This document shows positions 8,771 through 17,786 of a DNA stretch of 64,000 nt, in pieces. The position numbers and the translations under genes are program-made. Positions within the stretch are counted from its first letter, which is position 1. Every line of letters starts with the position of its first letter. Source of the stretch: an aff. Roholtiella sp. LEGE 12411 (GTDB lineage: Bacteria > Cyanobacteriota > Cyanobacteriia > Cyanobacteriales > Nostocaceae); contig NZ_JADEXR010000017.1 in the NCBI RefSeq assembly GCF_015206995.1, positions 1 to 64,000 of the forward strand. Direction: 5' to 3'. The notes beneath the pieces were generated by a model, which worked only from the letters and a program-made list of their open reading frames with translations, was not told where the DNA came from and did not search any database.

Positions 8771-9907
8771 CTAACACAACTCACTACTCAGTAACAATGT
8801 GCTGTTGTTATCAATCAGAGTAGGAATTCCACTAGTAGCAATGCCTGTTGTGGGCTGCGTAAACGCACCATACGTCTGAATGTAGCGCCGCACTTCTAAT
8901 GGAAAGTGAGGATAGTCAAAAACAGCATCGCCATCAGCAATAGTTGCCCAGAAGTCGCGTAAACCAGGAGCTAGTTCTTTTGCTTGGGACAATGGTAAGT
9001 TTAAGGGCGGATGAGTTAGCAGCTTAATTATAAAAGGAAAAGAGCGATCGCCCATCCACTGCCGCGATGACTGTTGTAAGTCGGGAAAATCAGGTATTGA
9101 CTCTACCCTATGTGATAAGATTTGCAACCATTCCCTACCTTGGTTATTTTGATGAAACTCTAATACCCGATAAGGATGAGGATAGCTGACTAAAGAACCA
9201 GTGGTGATATCATATACGCCTTCTGAGCAGGCAACATCCTGAACATGTAAATGCCCGGTAAACACTAGCCTGACTCCATAGTGTCGTAGCATCTGCAATA
9301 GTTCCGGCGCATTTTCCAACATGTAGCGATTTCCGATTGGGTGACGCGATTGATTGGGCAAATGCTCAACAACATTGTGATGCACCATCACCAAGACTAA
9401 TTCATCACCAGCCGCCGCTAGCACTTCTTCTAACCACCTTAGCTGCTTGGTATCCAAACGCCCCACCTGCTCACCCTCGTCATTAAAAGAGTTAGAATTC
9501 AATCCAATTAGCCTAACTCCAGGTAACAACTGATGAGTGTAGTAAATTTGCTGTGGATTGTCATAGCCAAATTTAGGGTAATAATAGGGAAAATCGGCAA
9601 AAGCAATTGATTGCTGATCTGCCATCAGCACAGGAACGTCATGATTACCAGGAATCACATAGACGGGAAAAGGTAGATGGGCTAATCTTTGTTGTAACCA
9701 AGCATGGTTTTCCGGTTCGCCGTGCTGAGTTAAATCTCCTGGAAGTAAGAGGAAATCTAAATCGAGTTGTGTTAAATGTTCTAGTACACTTTCAAAGGCG
9801 GGGATACTAACTTCCACCAAATGAAAACGGCTGGGATGATTCCAGATTGTGTGGGGAAGTGCGAGGTGTAAGTCACTGACTATCGCAAAGCGAAAATTGA
9901 GAACCAT
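8771..9907 (-). CDS. Calcineurin-like metallophosphoesterase
   Basis: A two-metal phosphohydrolase of the CpdA-like group, possibly acting on cyclic nucleotides or other phosphodiesters; the substrate is unknown. All five family motifs are visible in the 378-residue protein: SDLHL (Asp12, His14), LLPGDLTQHGE, VIPGNHDVP, VMVHHNVV and VFTGHLHVQD. There is no signal peptide, so it is probably cytoplasmic. It is convergent with the FIST gene and transcribed alone. The C-terminal 100 residues (from about HPPLNLPL) lie outside the metal-binding fold and have no motif I recognise. Confidence 0.88.
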   Translation of the reverse strand: MVLNFRFAIVSDLHLALPHTIWNHPSRFHLVEVSIPAFESVLEHLTQLDLDFLLLPGDLTQHGEPENHAWLQQRLAHLPFPVYVIPGNHDVPVLMADQQSIAFADFPYYYPKFGYDNPQQIYYTHQLLPGVRLIGLNSNSFNDEGEQVGRLDTKQLRWLEEVLAAAGDELVLVMVHHNVVEHLPNQSRHPIGNRYMLENAPELLQMLRHYGVRLVFTGHLHVQDVACSEGVYDITTGSLVSYPHPYRVLEFHQNNQGREWLQILSHRVESIPDFPDLQQSSRQWMGDRSFPFIIKLLTHPPLNLPLSQAKELAPGLRDFWATIADGDAVFDYPHFPLEVRRYIQTYGAFTQPTTGIATSGIPTLIDNNSTLLLSSELC

Positions 9908-10212
9908 TGATTTAATAAAATGTTAAAAGCAGAGGGTAAAACTACTCTTTTCCAAAGAATATAACCTTTGCTTTGTTTCCCTGCTAAGGAACGCGTCCAT
10001 TTAACATTTATATACATAAAGCTTCAATTACACGGCAAGTCCAATTCAAAATCAATAAAGTTCCGATCATTGGAAGCGGATGCTCAGACCTTTATCAAAA
10101 TTAAAAATGTAAAATCCTATTTCTGAATTTTAAAAAACGTGTGTACACGTTAACTAATCAGAACTTATTGTTTGTAACCTTTTTGAAATTATATGAGTTA
10201 CATAGAAAATTC
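9908..10212. other. Intergenic region with a short palindrome
   Basis: 305 AT-rich bases with no gene seen. At 10136-10151 the arms AACGTGT and ACACGTT flank a GT spacer, a possible operator-sized dyad. Confidence 0.35.
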
Positions 10213-11241
10213 TTAACTACTTCTAGACTTAAAAAACTTTTGAAAGCGAACTTTAATATTATTTACCTTCAAGTTAAAGTAACGGCGTTGCAAAAATATT
10301 TGGCGCTGCCAACTTGATGCACTCCGCCAGCGCTCATAGGTAGGAGTAGCTATGTCTGTTAAGAAGTTTTGCCACCTTGTAGTTAATTGTAAAACCCCAC
10401 TATGAGAGGCTCGAATATGACCATTTTCTATCATTGCCTGACGCAATTTATGGTCGTCACGCAGACGTTTCAGTGATGTAATTATTTCTTCCACGGAAGA
10501 GACTTCGATATAATCTAGTTCACTTTTGCGCTCATATTGGTAAGCAGATTCATGACCAAGAATGATCGGAACTCCAGTGTGCCAAGCATTATACAACTTA
10601 GAGGCTGGCTTCTGATTATATGTATTGTTATTAAAGCTACGCACGGCAACTACCACATCAACATCACTGTAGTCGTGCCAGCGTTCAAAGTTAACAATAT
10701 TCCAATTTAAACCCAAGGCATTGACTTGGCGTTTCCAAGCATCTGTTTGCATTTCCGAAACCAAGTTATCTACTTGACCAAAGTAGGCAACATTTTCAAA
10801 TCGATCACCACGTATATCATCACGAGGAATTAGCCCCGACTGAGGCCAGTGGGGCATAAAGTAGGTTTGCCAAAGACTGGCTGAGCGTCTTGTAATTTCA
10901 TCTTGAGTATTTTGTATAATATGAAGCTGTGCATAAGGGTGATGACTTCTATCTGCACGCAAACAAACAATCAATAATTCTGGTGTTGGTTGTAGGTTGT
11001 CTGGCAAAAAATCACGATGCGCCAAGATAATTCCTTCGTGAGGTAAAGTTCCTACCAGTTGACATGGGAATCCATGATGTTTGAGGTGAAGATAAGTTTG
11101 TAGAGTCCAGTTGTAGCGCCCTTGACCGTAACGCAGAGAATTTTGCCACTGCCAGTAAAGATCCGCATTCTCTAATATGCGATTATCAGGCCATTGGCTT
11201 TGGGGAATGTAAAAATAAATGGGTGGTAAATTGTCAGTCAT
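10213..11241 (-). CDS. Glycosyltransferase-like protein (GT-B C-terminal fold), substrate unknown
   Basis: 342 residues, soluble. The C-terminal half has a pattern seen in GT-B glycosyltransferases: SDVDVVVAVR, then KPASKLYNAWHTGVPIILG, a sugar-nucleotide site-like stretch in which Lys and the downstream acidic residues (SELDYIEVSS) would face the donor. The N-terminal half begins PPIYFYIPQSQWPD and includes ELLIVCLRADRSHHPYAQL. It ends in a basic tail (KVRFQKFFKSRSS). The family call comes from fold-level pattern, not a sure match. The gene stands alone and is divergent from trmB, with a 134-base shared promoter region. Confidence 0.55.
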   Translation of the reverse strand: MTDNLPPIYFYIPQSQWPDNRILENADLYWQWQNSLRYGQGRYNWTLQTYLHLKHHGFPCQLVGTLPHEGIILAHRDFLPDNLQPTPELLIVCLRADRSHHPYAQLHIIQNTQDEITRRSASLWQTYFMPHWPQSGLIPRDDIRGDRFENVAYFGQVDNLVSEMQTDAWKRQVNALGLNWNIVNFERWHDYSDVDVVVAVRSFNNNTYNQKPASKLYNAWHTGVPIILGHESAYQYERKSELDYIEVSSVEEIITSLKRLRDDHKLRQAMIENGHIRASHSGVLQLTTRWQNFLTDIATPTYERWRSASSWQRQIFLQRRYFNLKVNNIKVRFQKFFKSRSS

Positions 11242-11375
11242 GGGAGTATATAATCGATTTTCCGATTGAGTATAGCTTTTGCTTTGTCAAACTGATAAGG
11301 GAAAAAATCAGGGGACGAAACTCTATTTAAGCTCAAGGAAATCAGAGGGTATTTTTACGTAAAGGAGAGTAAATT

Positions 11376-12029
11376 TTGGCAACTGTCCGAGTCCGCCAAC
11401 ATGTTAACCCACTTGCCAACAAGTATCAAACACCAGCGAGTCCCCTTGAATGGGAAAAAGTTTATGCAAAGCCAAACCAACCGCTACATCTAGATATTGG
11501 CTGTGCTAAGGGACGGTTTTTGTTGGATATGGCAAAGATAGAACCCAACTGGAATTTTCTCGGTTTGGAAATTCGGGAACCGCTGGTGGTGGAAGCGCAT
11601 AAGTTACGCTCGGAATTGGGTTTGACAAATTTGCACTATTTGTTTTGCAATGTGAATAATTCACTGCGATCGCTCTTATCTTCCCTCCCCACAGGAACTT
11701 TGCAGCGTCTTACCATTCAATTTCCCGATCCTTGGTTTAAAACTCGCCACGCCAAACGTCGTGTAGTACAACCAGAATTAGTAGCAGAATTAGCTAATTA
11801 TCTTGTGGTTGGGGGAGTTGTATTGCTGCAATCCGATATAGAATTTGTCGCAGTGGAAATGCGCGATCGCTTTGCTGCTCACCCAGCTTTTCAGAAACTT
11901 GGCACAGAAGAATGGCTAGCAAAAAATCCGCTACCAGTCCCTACAGAAAGAGAAACAAGTGTCAGATCGCGGGGTGAACCTGTTTATCGAGCTTTGTTTG
12001 TCCGGCGAGAAATTGTCAAACAAGAGTAG
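11376..12029 (+). CDS. trmB: tRNA (guanine-N7-)-methyltransferase
   Basis: Methylates G46 in the variable loop of tRNA using SAM. The 217-residue protein has motif I LDIGCAKGRFLLDMA, the acidic LGLEIREP and the family signature QFPDPWFKTRHAKRR. The start is TTG at 11376: there is no ATG in a sensible position, a ribosome-binding site AAAGGAG lies at 11361-11367, and the sequence from MATVRVRQHVNP is conserved-looking from the first residue. The next gene on the same strand (ABC-2 permease) follows after about 120 bases. Confidence 0.93.
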   Translation: MATVRVRQHVNPLANKYQTPASPLEWEKVYAKPNQPLHLDIGCAKGRFLLDMAKIEPNWNFLGLEIREPLVVEAHKLRSELGLTNLHYLFCNVNNSLRSLLSSLPTGTLQRLTIQFPDPWFKTRHAKRRVVQPELVAELANYLVVGGVVLLQSDIEFVAVEMRDRFAAHPAFQKLGTEEWLAKNPLPVPTERETSVRSRGEPVYRALFVRREIVKQE

Positions 12030-12148
12030 TTACGCAATGCGTCTAGTTCTGATAGTGTATGATCAGTGAATACACGGGGTATTCTCTAGCAAAGCTGTTT
12101 CATTCCCTAAAAAGCGCTGATTTACAAGCGGCCAAGGCAAAAAATCAA

Positions 12149-12937
12149 ATGAAACGGACGATTAAAAAAGCCCTAACTTTCTTATCAGTATACTATGCCT
12201 ATATTGTTGAGTATCGGGCAGAATTGCTTTTATGGGTTTTGGCTGGGTCTTTGCCAATTATCTTCATGGGTATTTGGATAAAAGCAGCCCAAGGTGGAAA
12301 ATTTGGCTTAACACCTGTGGATTTTGCTCGTTACTTTCTCACAGTTTTTGTTGTTAGGCAAATTACAATCGCCTGGGTAATTTGGGATTTTGAAAAGGAA
12401 GTAGTGGAAGGCAAGCTTTCACCAAAATTGTTACAACCGATAGATCCGGTATGGCATCATCTGGCATCCCATCTTTCAGAAAGAGTGGCTCGCATACCGT
12501 TTATCTTGTTACTAATTGTATTGTTTTTTTTACTATATCCCCAAGCTCTTTGGGTGCCAAGTTTAGAAAAATGGCCCCTGTTTACATTGGCAGTAGTGCT
12601 AGCTTTTATTTTACGCTTTCTAATTCAATACACTTTAGCTATGTTCGCCTTTTGGACGGAGCGGGCTAGCGCTTTAGAAAATTTCTGGTTATTATTTTAT
12701 CTGTTTTTGTCTGGAGTTATTGCGCCTTTAAATGTCTTTCCAGAACCTATACGGACAATAGTGCTATTTACACCTTTTCCCTATTTAATTGATTTCCCTG
12801 CGAGCCTTTTGGTGGGGCTACCTGTGGATGTAGCCCAAGGATTTTGCTCAATGGTGGGTTGGATATTAATATTTTTAGGTGCGAATCGCTTACTGTGGCG
12901 TGCGGGATTGAAACGGTATTCTGGGATGGGAGCGTGA
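12149..12937 (+). CDS. ABC-2 type transporter permease
   Basis: Integral membrane subunit of an ABC exporter of the ABC-2/DUF990 group. The 262-residue protein has about six hydrophobic helices, including ELLLWVLAGSLPIIFMGIW near the start and a long one at IPFILLLIVLFFLLYP. The charged loop DFEKEVVEGKLSPKLLQPID is typical of the coupling region in this family. The ATG at 12149 (MKRTIKKAL) gives the usual family length. An in-frame ATG at 12059 would add 30 polar residues unlike a signal and is less likely. No ATPase gene adjoins it, so the partner must be encoded elsewhere. Confidence 0.85.
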   Translation: MKRTIKKALTFLSVYYAYIVEYRAELLLWVLAGSLPIIFMGIWIKAAQGGKFGLTPVDFARYFLTVFVVRQITIAWVIWDFEKEVVEGKLSPKLLQPIDPVWHHLASHLSERVARIPFILLLIVLFFLLYPQALWVPSLEKWPLFTLAVVLAFILRFLIQYTLAMFAFWTERASALENFWLLFYLFLSGVIAPLNVFPEPIRTIVLFTPFPYLIDFPASLLVGLPVDVAQGFCSMVGWILIFLGANRLLWRAGLKRYSGMGA

Positions 12938-12993
12938 ACAATTCCAAAATTGCGATGTCTATAACGGGAGTAGATGCAGCAATTTACTGCTTT

Positions 12994-13144
12994 CTATAGG
13001 ATTCCTATTTAGTTTTTGAAAAAACTGCGTACACCTCTAACTCCGTTTTTTCCTATCCCCTATCCCCTATTCCCTATGCCCTATCCCCTATTCCCTATTC
13101 CCTATCTCTACAAGTCAGTTCACGAATCAAATCTGATTACTATA
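12994..13144. repeat. MITE-like element, family B (CTATAG ends), copy 1
   Basis: About 150 bases bounded by CTATAGGATTCCTATTT on the left and the imperfect reverse (AAATCTGATTACTATA) on the right. A shared core (GTACACCT... and CAAGTCAGTTCACGAATCAAA) flanks a CCCTATC-type heptamer tract. Further copies lie at 22259-22389 and 34927-35056. It is non-coding and transposase-free. Confidence 0.7.
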
Positions 13145-13157
13145 TATGAAATGTAGA

Positions 13158-14885
13158 CTACAAATTACTTGGTATTGTTTTAAATTTTTCAGCCGAACCC
13201 AAAGAATAATCTTCTAATCTAAAATCAGCAAAAGGCTTCTGTTCTAACCTATTCCGCAGTGCTTCATCCAGAATTACATTTGGTGATTTTTGTTTGACAC
13301 CAATAATTATAATACTTTGCTGATATGCGGTTAAATCATGATTGTCCTGGCAATCACTACGCTGAAATTGACCAAGATTTAATAAGCGATAACCCTTAAC
13401 ACTTGGGCTATTACTAAATAATTTTTTAGCTACAAGTTGTAATTGTTTAGAACGCTCCAAAGCCATACGGTGTTCAACCACCAAATCACCTTTACAAGCA
13501 GTGCCTACAGAGATAATTTCACTGGGAGCCTCCATTATTTTATGAATATCTTCTTCTACATTCAATTTTAAAAGATCGAGGCTAATAATTTGATCCTTAT
13601 ATTTAATTTGAAAGCTGCTGCCTAAAAGCCATTTATATTCTACCGATAAAATGGCTATGTTAAATTTGGCAATTCTACCCTGGCTATCCCTACCTTTTTC
13701 ATAAGGAAAATAATTAGTCTTACCTATTTTTATCGGAGATTGCCCATATTTTGAAGTTGAAGAGAGTTTTGTGTGCCACAGCGTTAAAGCCATAATACTA
13801 ACTAATCCTAAAGTTACTAAAAGTGCTGTTAAAAGTGCCCTTGCGGATACTTTTTTCAGATATTTATGTTGTTGGGTTATAAAAGTTTTATTAGTACTTG
13901 GAAAAGTTAAATTTTCAGACTTTGGACTCTCGACTAAATTCACATTTGCAGCAGTTTTTGCTATTAATTGACGCTCAATTTCTTCTAGATGATGCAAAAT
14001 CTGCTGGGCATTGGCGGGACGTTTTTCTATATCCGATACCATGAGCCAATCAATTAAATTCAAAAGTAAAGGTGAGATGCGAATAGTATGATTCCGCCAG
14101 TGCAACAAATTGTGGTGGATATCGTACATATCCAAGGGATGGCATCCCGTTAGTAAAAATACAAAAGTGCGTCCTAAAGCAAATAAATCTGATTCTGGCA
14201 CAGCTTCACCGCTCATTTGTTCTGGAGCACTGTAGCCGGATGACATAATTGCTGTCATATCTTTGTAGTTGCTGAGTTGGGTTGAGCATGATTTGGCTAT
14301 TTTTCTGGCTGTACCAAAGTCTATTAATACAAGCTCTCCCCAACTTTGTTTGGTATGGGAGGAGCGGATTATGACGTTAGATGGCTTAATATCTCGATGC
14401 AAGTACTGCTTGCTATGGACGGAATCCAGAATTTCTAGCAACTGTTTTAACCAGGCGATCGCTTGTTCTTGGGAAATGGAGTGATTTTGTTGCTGCTTTA
14501 GCCACTGTTCTAAGTTGGGGCCGTCGATTTTTTCCATTGCAATGCAGTGCAACACCAAACCATTTCGGGTTTGATAATGGAAGTAACTACCCTGGTGGGG
14601 AATGCTGGGATGATTCATCTTTTCCAGTACAGTTACCTCTTGTTGAAATAGTTCTACAACTTCAGCATTGTTTGATAATTCCTCCTTGAGTACCTTGAGG
14701 ATTTTGGGCGTATCTTGTTCGTATGCCTCATAAACTTTACTAAAGCCTGTTTCTTCATTTAACAGACGCATTACCCGATAACGCCCCAGTAACTCTAGCT
14801 GGGAACCACAACTTAGACAAAAGCGGTTTTCATCATTATTTTGGTGATTTGGTTGAGGGCAAACAGGATTGATACAAAGGCTCAT
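13158..14885 (-). CDS. Zinc-ribbon serine/threonine protein kinase, membrane-anchored
   Basis: 575 residues. An N-terminal zinc ribbon (Cys4, Cys9, Cys23, Cys26) precedes a Hanks-type kinase domain with Lys64 (KILKVLK), catalytic YLHRDIKPSN (Asp165, Asn170), DFG Asp189 and an APE-like APEQMSG. The glycine loop (LNEETGFSKVYEA) has only one of the usual three glycines. One transmembrane helix at about 352-373 (ALLTALLVTLGLVSIMALTLW) leaves a roughly 200-residue C-terminal domain outside the cytoplasm. That domain includes two cysteines and an EIISVGTACKGD segment; its function is unknown. The ATG at 14885 is chosen because the extra 18 codons upstream lie in interspersed repeat DNA. Confidence 0.88.
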   Translation of the reverse strand: MSLCINPVCPQPNHQNNDENRFCLSCGSQLELLGRYRVMRLLNEETGFSKVYEAYEQDTPKILKVLKEELSNNAEVVELFQQEVTVLEKMNHPSIPHQGSYFHYQTRNGLVLHCIAMEKIDGPNLEQWLKQQQNHSISQEQAIAWLKQLLEILDSVHSKQYLHRDIKPSNVIIRSSHTKQSWGELVLIDFGTARKIAKSCSTQLSNYKDMTAIMSSGYSAPEQMSGEAVPESDLFALGRTFVFLLTGCHPLDMYDIHHNLLHWRNHTIRISPLLLNLIDWLMVSDIEKRPANAQQILHHLEEIERQLIAKTAANVNLVESPKSENLTFPSTNKTFITQQHKYLKKVSARALLTALLVTLGLVSIMALTLWHTKLSSTSKYGQSPIKIGKTNYFPYEKGRDSQGRIAKFNIAILSVEYKWLLGSSFQIKYKDQIISLDLLKLNVEEDIHKIMEAPSEIISVGTACKGDLVVEHRMALERSKQLQLVAKKLFSNSPSVKGYRLLNLGQFQRSDCQDNHDLTAYQQSIIIIGVKQKSPNVILDEALRNRLEQKPFADFRLEDYSLGSAEKFKTIPSNL

Positions 14886-15001
14886 GACTGGCTTATCCGT
14901 ACTTGAAGAGGAGCGTAGACGTATAGCGTCGCTAGACATCGCTCATCTTCATTCTTCTGTTCCCGTTCAATAATCCCGTCCAAATAATAATGAGATTTTT
15001 C

Positions 15002-15841
15002 TCACCTGTGTTCTGCCAAGAAAGTTGCTACAGTCTGGTTAAATGCTTCTGGTTGCGTCAAAAAGGGCCAGTGATTGCCGGGAACTTGGCAGAGGCGTAA
15101 ATTTTTCAGATAGGCTTTATAGGGTTGGAGTTGCCAATTTTGGCGGTTCAAACCTTGTTCTGGCTGCACAAAGAGGGCAGGGGTGTTAAGGGGAATTGTC
15201 AAACCAGGCACTTGCATTACTTCGTCAAAAATGCGATCGCGGGCAGCAAAAGTAAATTTGCTACCCCAACTACCATCAGGTTTTTGTTCTATTCCTGCCT
15301 GAAAGACTTGCTTTTGTAAAAGACTCCATCCCTGATATTGCTTTAACTGCTGAGCTTGTTGTTCGGCTTCTTCTTGACTGGCAAACGGGCCCATACTTTT
15401 AAGAAAAGGTAACAAGCGATACAACATTGGAAAAGTTACCCTCAGAAAGCTGGGCATCTTCCAAATGAAAATCGGATCGACTAGAATTATACTCCGCAAG
15501 CGTTCTGGGTTTTCCCTTGCCCAGATAGCAGCTAATTTACCTGTCCATGAGTGACTCACAATATGGGCAAAAGACCATCCCAGATGATCCATTAATGCTT
15601 CGAGATCTGCGATCGCACTCTCAAAACTATAATCTTTTATTGGCTTACTACTTTCGCCATGACCACGCATATCTGGCGCAACTATGTGGTAATCTGCCGC
15701 CAGGTAATCTCCCAAGCTAGACCACACTAGGGCGTGATCACCTAAGCCGTGTAACAGTAGTAAAGGTTCTTTACCTTGGTTCCACTCTAAATAAGAAAGT
15801 TGGATATCAGGCTTTGATAAAGTTTGACGTACAGGCATCAT
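15002..15841 (-). CDS. Alpha/beta hydrolase
   Basis: 279 residues with the full alpha/beta-hydrolase pattern: oxyanion motif LLLHGLGDHALVW, APDMRGHGESSKP, a nucleophile elbow HIVSHSWTGKLAA (Ser after SH), and a late histidine in VPGNHWPFLTQPEAF. The substrate is unknown; candidates include esterase, epoxide hydrolase and dehalogenase-like activities. No signal peptide. The gene is on the same strand as the kinase, 116 bases upstream of it, but shares no evident function. Confidence 0.87.
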   Translation of the reverse strand: MMPVRQTLSKPDIQLSYLEWNQGKEPLLLLHGLGDHALVWSSLGDYLAADYHIVAPDMRGHGESSKPIKDYSFESAIADLEALMDHLGWSFAHIVSHSWTGKLAAIWARENPERLRSIILVDPIFIWKMPSFLRVTFPMLYRLLPFLKSMGPFASQEEAEQQAQQLKQYQGWSLLQKQVFQAGIEQKPDGSWGSKFTFAARDRIFDEVMQVPGLTIPLNTPALFVQPEQGLNRQNWQLQPYKAYLKNLRLCQVPGNHWPFLTQPEAFNQTVATFLAEHR

Positions 15842-16127
15842 TGCAAATCCACCCGTGGAGAGATAGCTTTGCGCTTATGGTACTGCGAAAAAACGTCTTC
15901 GCTGAACAGGAAGAAGGGCTACGCTTCGGCTACACTCAGCGCTAGCGCTCAAAAACCGGTGCAGAGGGGCAGAGGGTAAGGACTTTCCCCCAATCCCCCA
16001 CTTCCCAGTTGATTCGTTACCAATTACCACTTTGTGAGTTTGAGGATTGTACTAATTAAGACGAAATAATGAGGCTGATGAATGCCAAGATCAAAAAAAA
16101 GGACATACCAAGGATATTGAAATTACT

Positions 16128-17660
16128 ATGCCAGAAATATATCAATCAATTGCCCAGCATTATCACGAACGTACTAAGTATGATCCTGAGACTCTTGCCT
16201 CTAAAAATCAGAGGTTAGACTGGGCTAAGCAGCCAGTGCCTTTTAAAGAGTACAAAATTGGCTCTACTTTTGATCTCAAACCTTATATCCAAGAAAAATC
16301 AAAGGCATTTACTAATAACCCAGATGCTCAATGGTGGCAAAGATTATCGCAGCTGCTGTTTCGCAGTTATGGACTAACAGCAAAAATGCCTTCTATGGGA
16401 AGTGCGGTGTATTTACGAGCCGCACCAAGTGCAGGCGGGTTATATCCTGCCGAAATATATGTGGTTTCCCGTGGAACGCCGTTATTACCACCTGGACTGT
16501 ATAACTACCAGTGTCGGACTCATTCCCTGATGCATTATTGGGAAAGTGATGTTTGGCAAACTTTACAAGCAGCCTGTTTCTGGCATCCCGCACTAGAAAA
16601 CACCCAGTTGGCAATTATTGTGACTGCGGTTTTTTATCGTTCAGCGTGGCGCTATGAAGATCGGGCTTACCGCCGAATTTTTCTAGATACAGGACACCTG
16701 CTGGGTAATATCGAGTTAGCTGGTGCGATTACTGATTATCGCCCCCACTTAATTGGTGGTTTTGTAGATGAATCGGTAAACGATCTGCTTTATGTCGATC
16801 CGCAACAGGAAGGTGCGATCGCTGTCCTACCTCTGGCAGACTTGTTAGATATCAAACAAAATCTGCCACTGGGATGTACTGCTTTACCTTCTGTCACCCA
16901 AACCAATTATCCGCCAATCCCTGATGGTGAATTGCTGACATATTTTCATCAGCACACCCAGGTTCAACCAGGTATAACTGGTAATCTCAATTTACCAACG
17001 GTCAAACAAGAAAAATCTTTAGAGGATAAATACAATTTTCCTTTCTGTCTGAAAATTCCCACCGCTACCATGCCGATGTACTGGGGAGAAAAGCTTGCAG
17101 AACTGGAAATCAACATGTACAAGCGACGTTCTACCCGCGCTTATAATGGTGATGATTTAACCTTTGATGAACTGAAGTCTTTACTTGATTTTACCTACCA
17201 ACCACAAAATTATATTGACCAAAGTTTAGATACTTCTCCAGATTATTTTGACCTAAATTTAATAGAGACATTTATTGCTGTTTGCGGAGTTAAAGGACTG
17301 GAGGCAGGTTGTTACTATTACGCACCCAAAGCCCAAGAGTTGCGCCAAATTCGGTTTAAAAACTTCCGCCGAGAGTTGCATTTCCTCTGCTTGGGGCAGG
17401 AATTAGGGCGGGATGCAGCAGCGGTACTATTTCATACAGCTGATCTCAAATCAGCGATCGCCCAGTACGGCGATCGCGTTTACCGTTACTTACACATGGA
17501 TGCTGGTCATTTGGGTCAACGGCTGAATTTAGCTGCAATGCGCCTAAATATCGGCGTCAGTGGTATCGGTGGTTTTTTTGATGACCAAGTAAATGAAGTT
17601 TTGGGTATCCCTACAGATGAAGCAGTTATCTACATTACAACATTGGGACGACCAAGATGA
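16128..17660 (+). CDS. SagB/ThcOx-family dehydrogenase with two nitroreductase-like domains
   Basis: FMN-dependent oxidoreductase family; members oxidise azolines to azoles in thiazole/oxazole-modified peptides, but many stand-alone cyanobacterial homologues have no known substrate. The 510-residue protein is a tandem duplication. Domain 1 (about 60-250) includes YLRAAPSAGGLYPAEIYV and RAYRRIFLDTGHLLGN. Domain 2 (about 315-510) includes YKRRSTRAYNGDDLTFDEL and YRYLHMDAGHLGQRLNLAA. The RRSTR and AGHLGQ/TGHLLGN motifs are typical FMN-site residues. No precursor peptide, cyclodehydratase or protease is next to it, so a RiPP role is not supported by context. Confidence 0.9.
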   Translation: MPEIYQSIAQHYHERTKYDPETLASKNQRLDWAKQPVPFKEYKIGSTFDLKPYIQEKSKAFTNNPDAQWWQRLSQLLFRSYGLTAKMPSMGSAVYLRAAPSAGGLYPAEIYVVSRGTPLLPPGLYNYQCRTHSLMHYWESDVWQTLQAACFWHPALENTQLAIIVTAVFYRSAWRYEDRAYRRIFLDTGHLLGNIELAGAITDYRPHLIGGFVDESVNDLLYVDPQQEGAIAVLPLADLLDIKQNLPLGCTALPSVTQTNYPPIPDGELLTYFHQHTQVQPGITGNLNLPTVKQEKSLEDKYNFPFCLKIPTATMPMYWGEKLAELEINMYKRRSTRAYNGDDLTFDELKSLLDFTYQPQNYIDQSLDTSPDYFDLNLIETFIAVCGVKGLEAGCYYYAPKAQELRQIRFKNFRRELHFLCLGQELGRDAAAVLFHTADLKSAIAQYGDRVYRYLHMDAGHLGQRLNLAAMRLNIGVSGIGGFFDDQVNEVLGIPTDEAVIYITTLGRPR

Positions 17661-17786
17661 AACTAACCACATAGTCACAACAAGCGCATAGATTCTTTGT
17701 ATCTGTGCAGTTCAATTTATTACCTGAATCTCTGGGAAGGTAGAACAGCAAATATTTCCGTGCAATTTCTGCACCCCCAGCCCATA

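Noticed and set aside
16128-17660. RiPP (azole peptide) gene cluster around the SagB-like gene
   Set aside because: No precursor peptide, cyclodehydratase, protease or exporter beside it.
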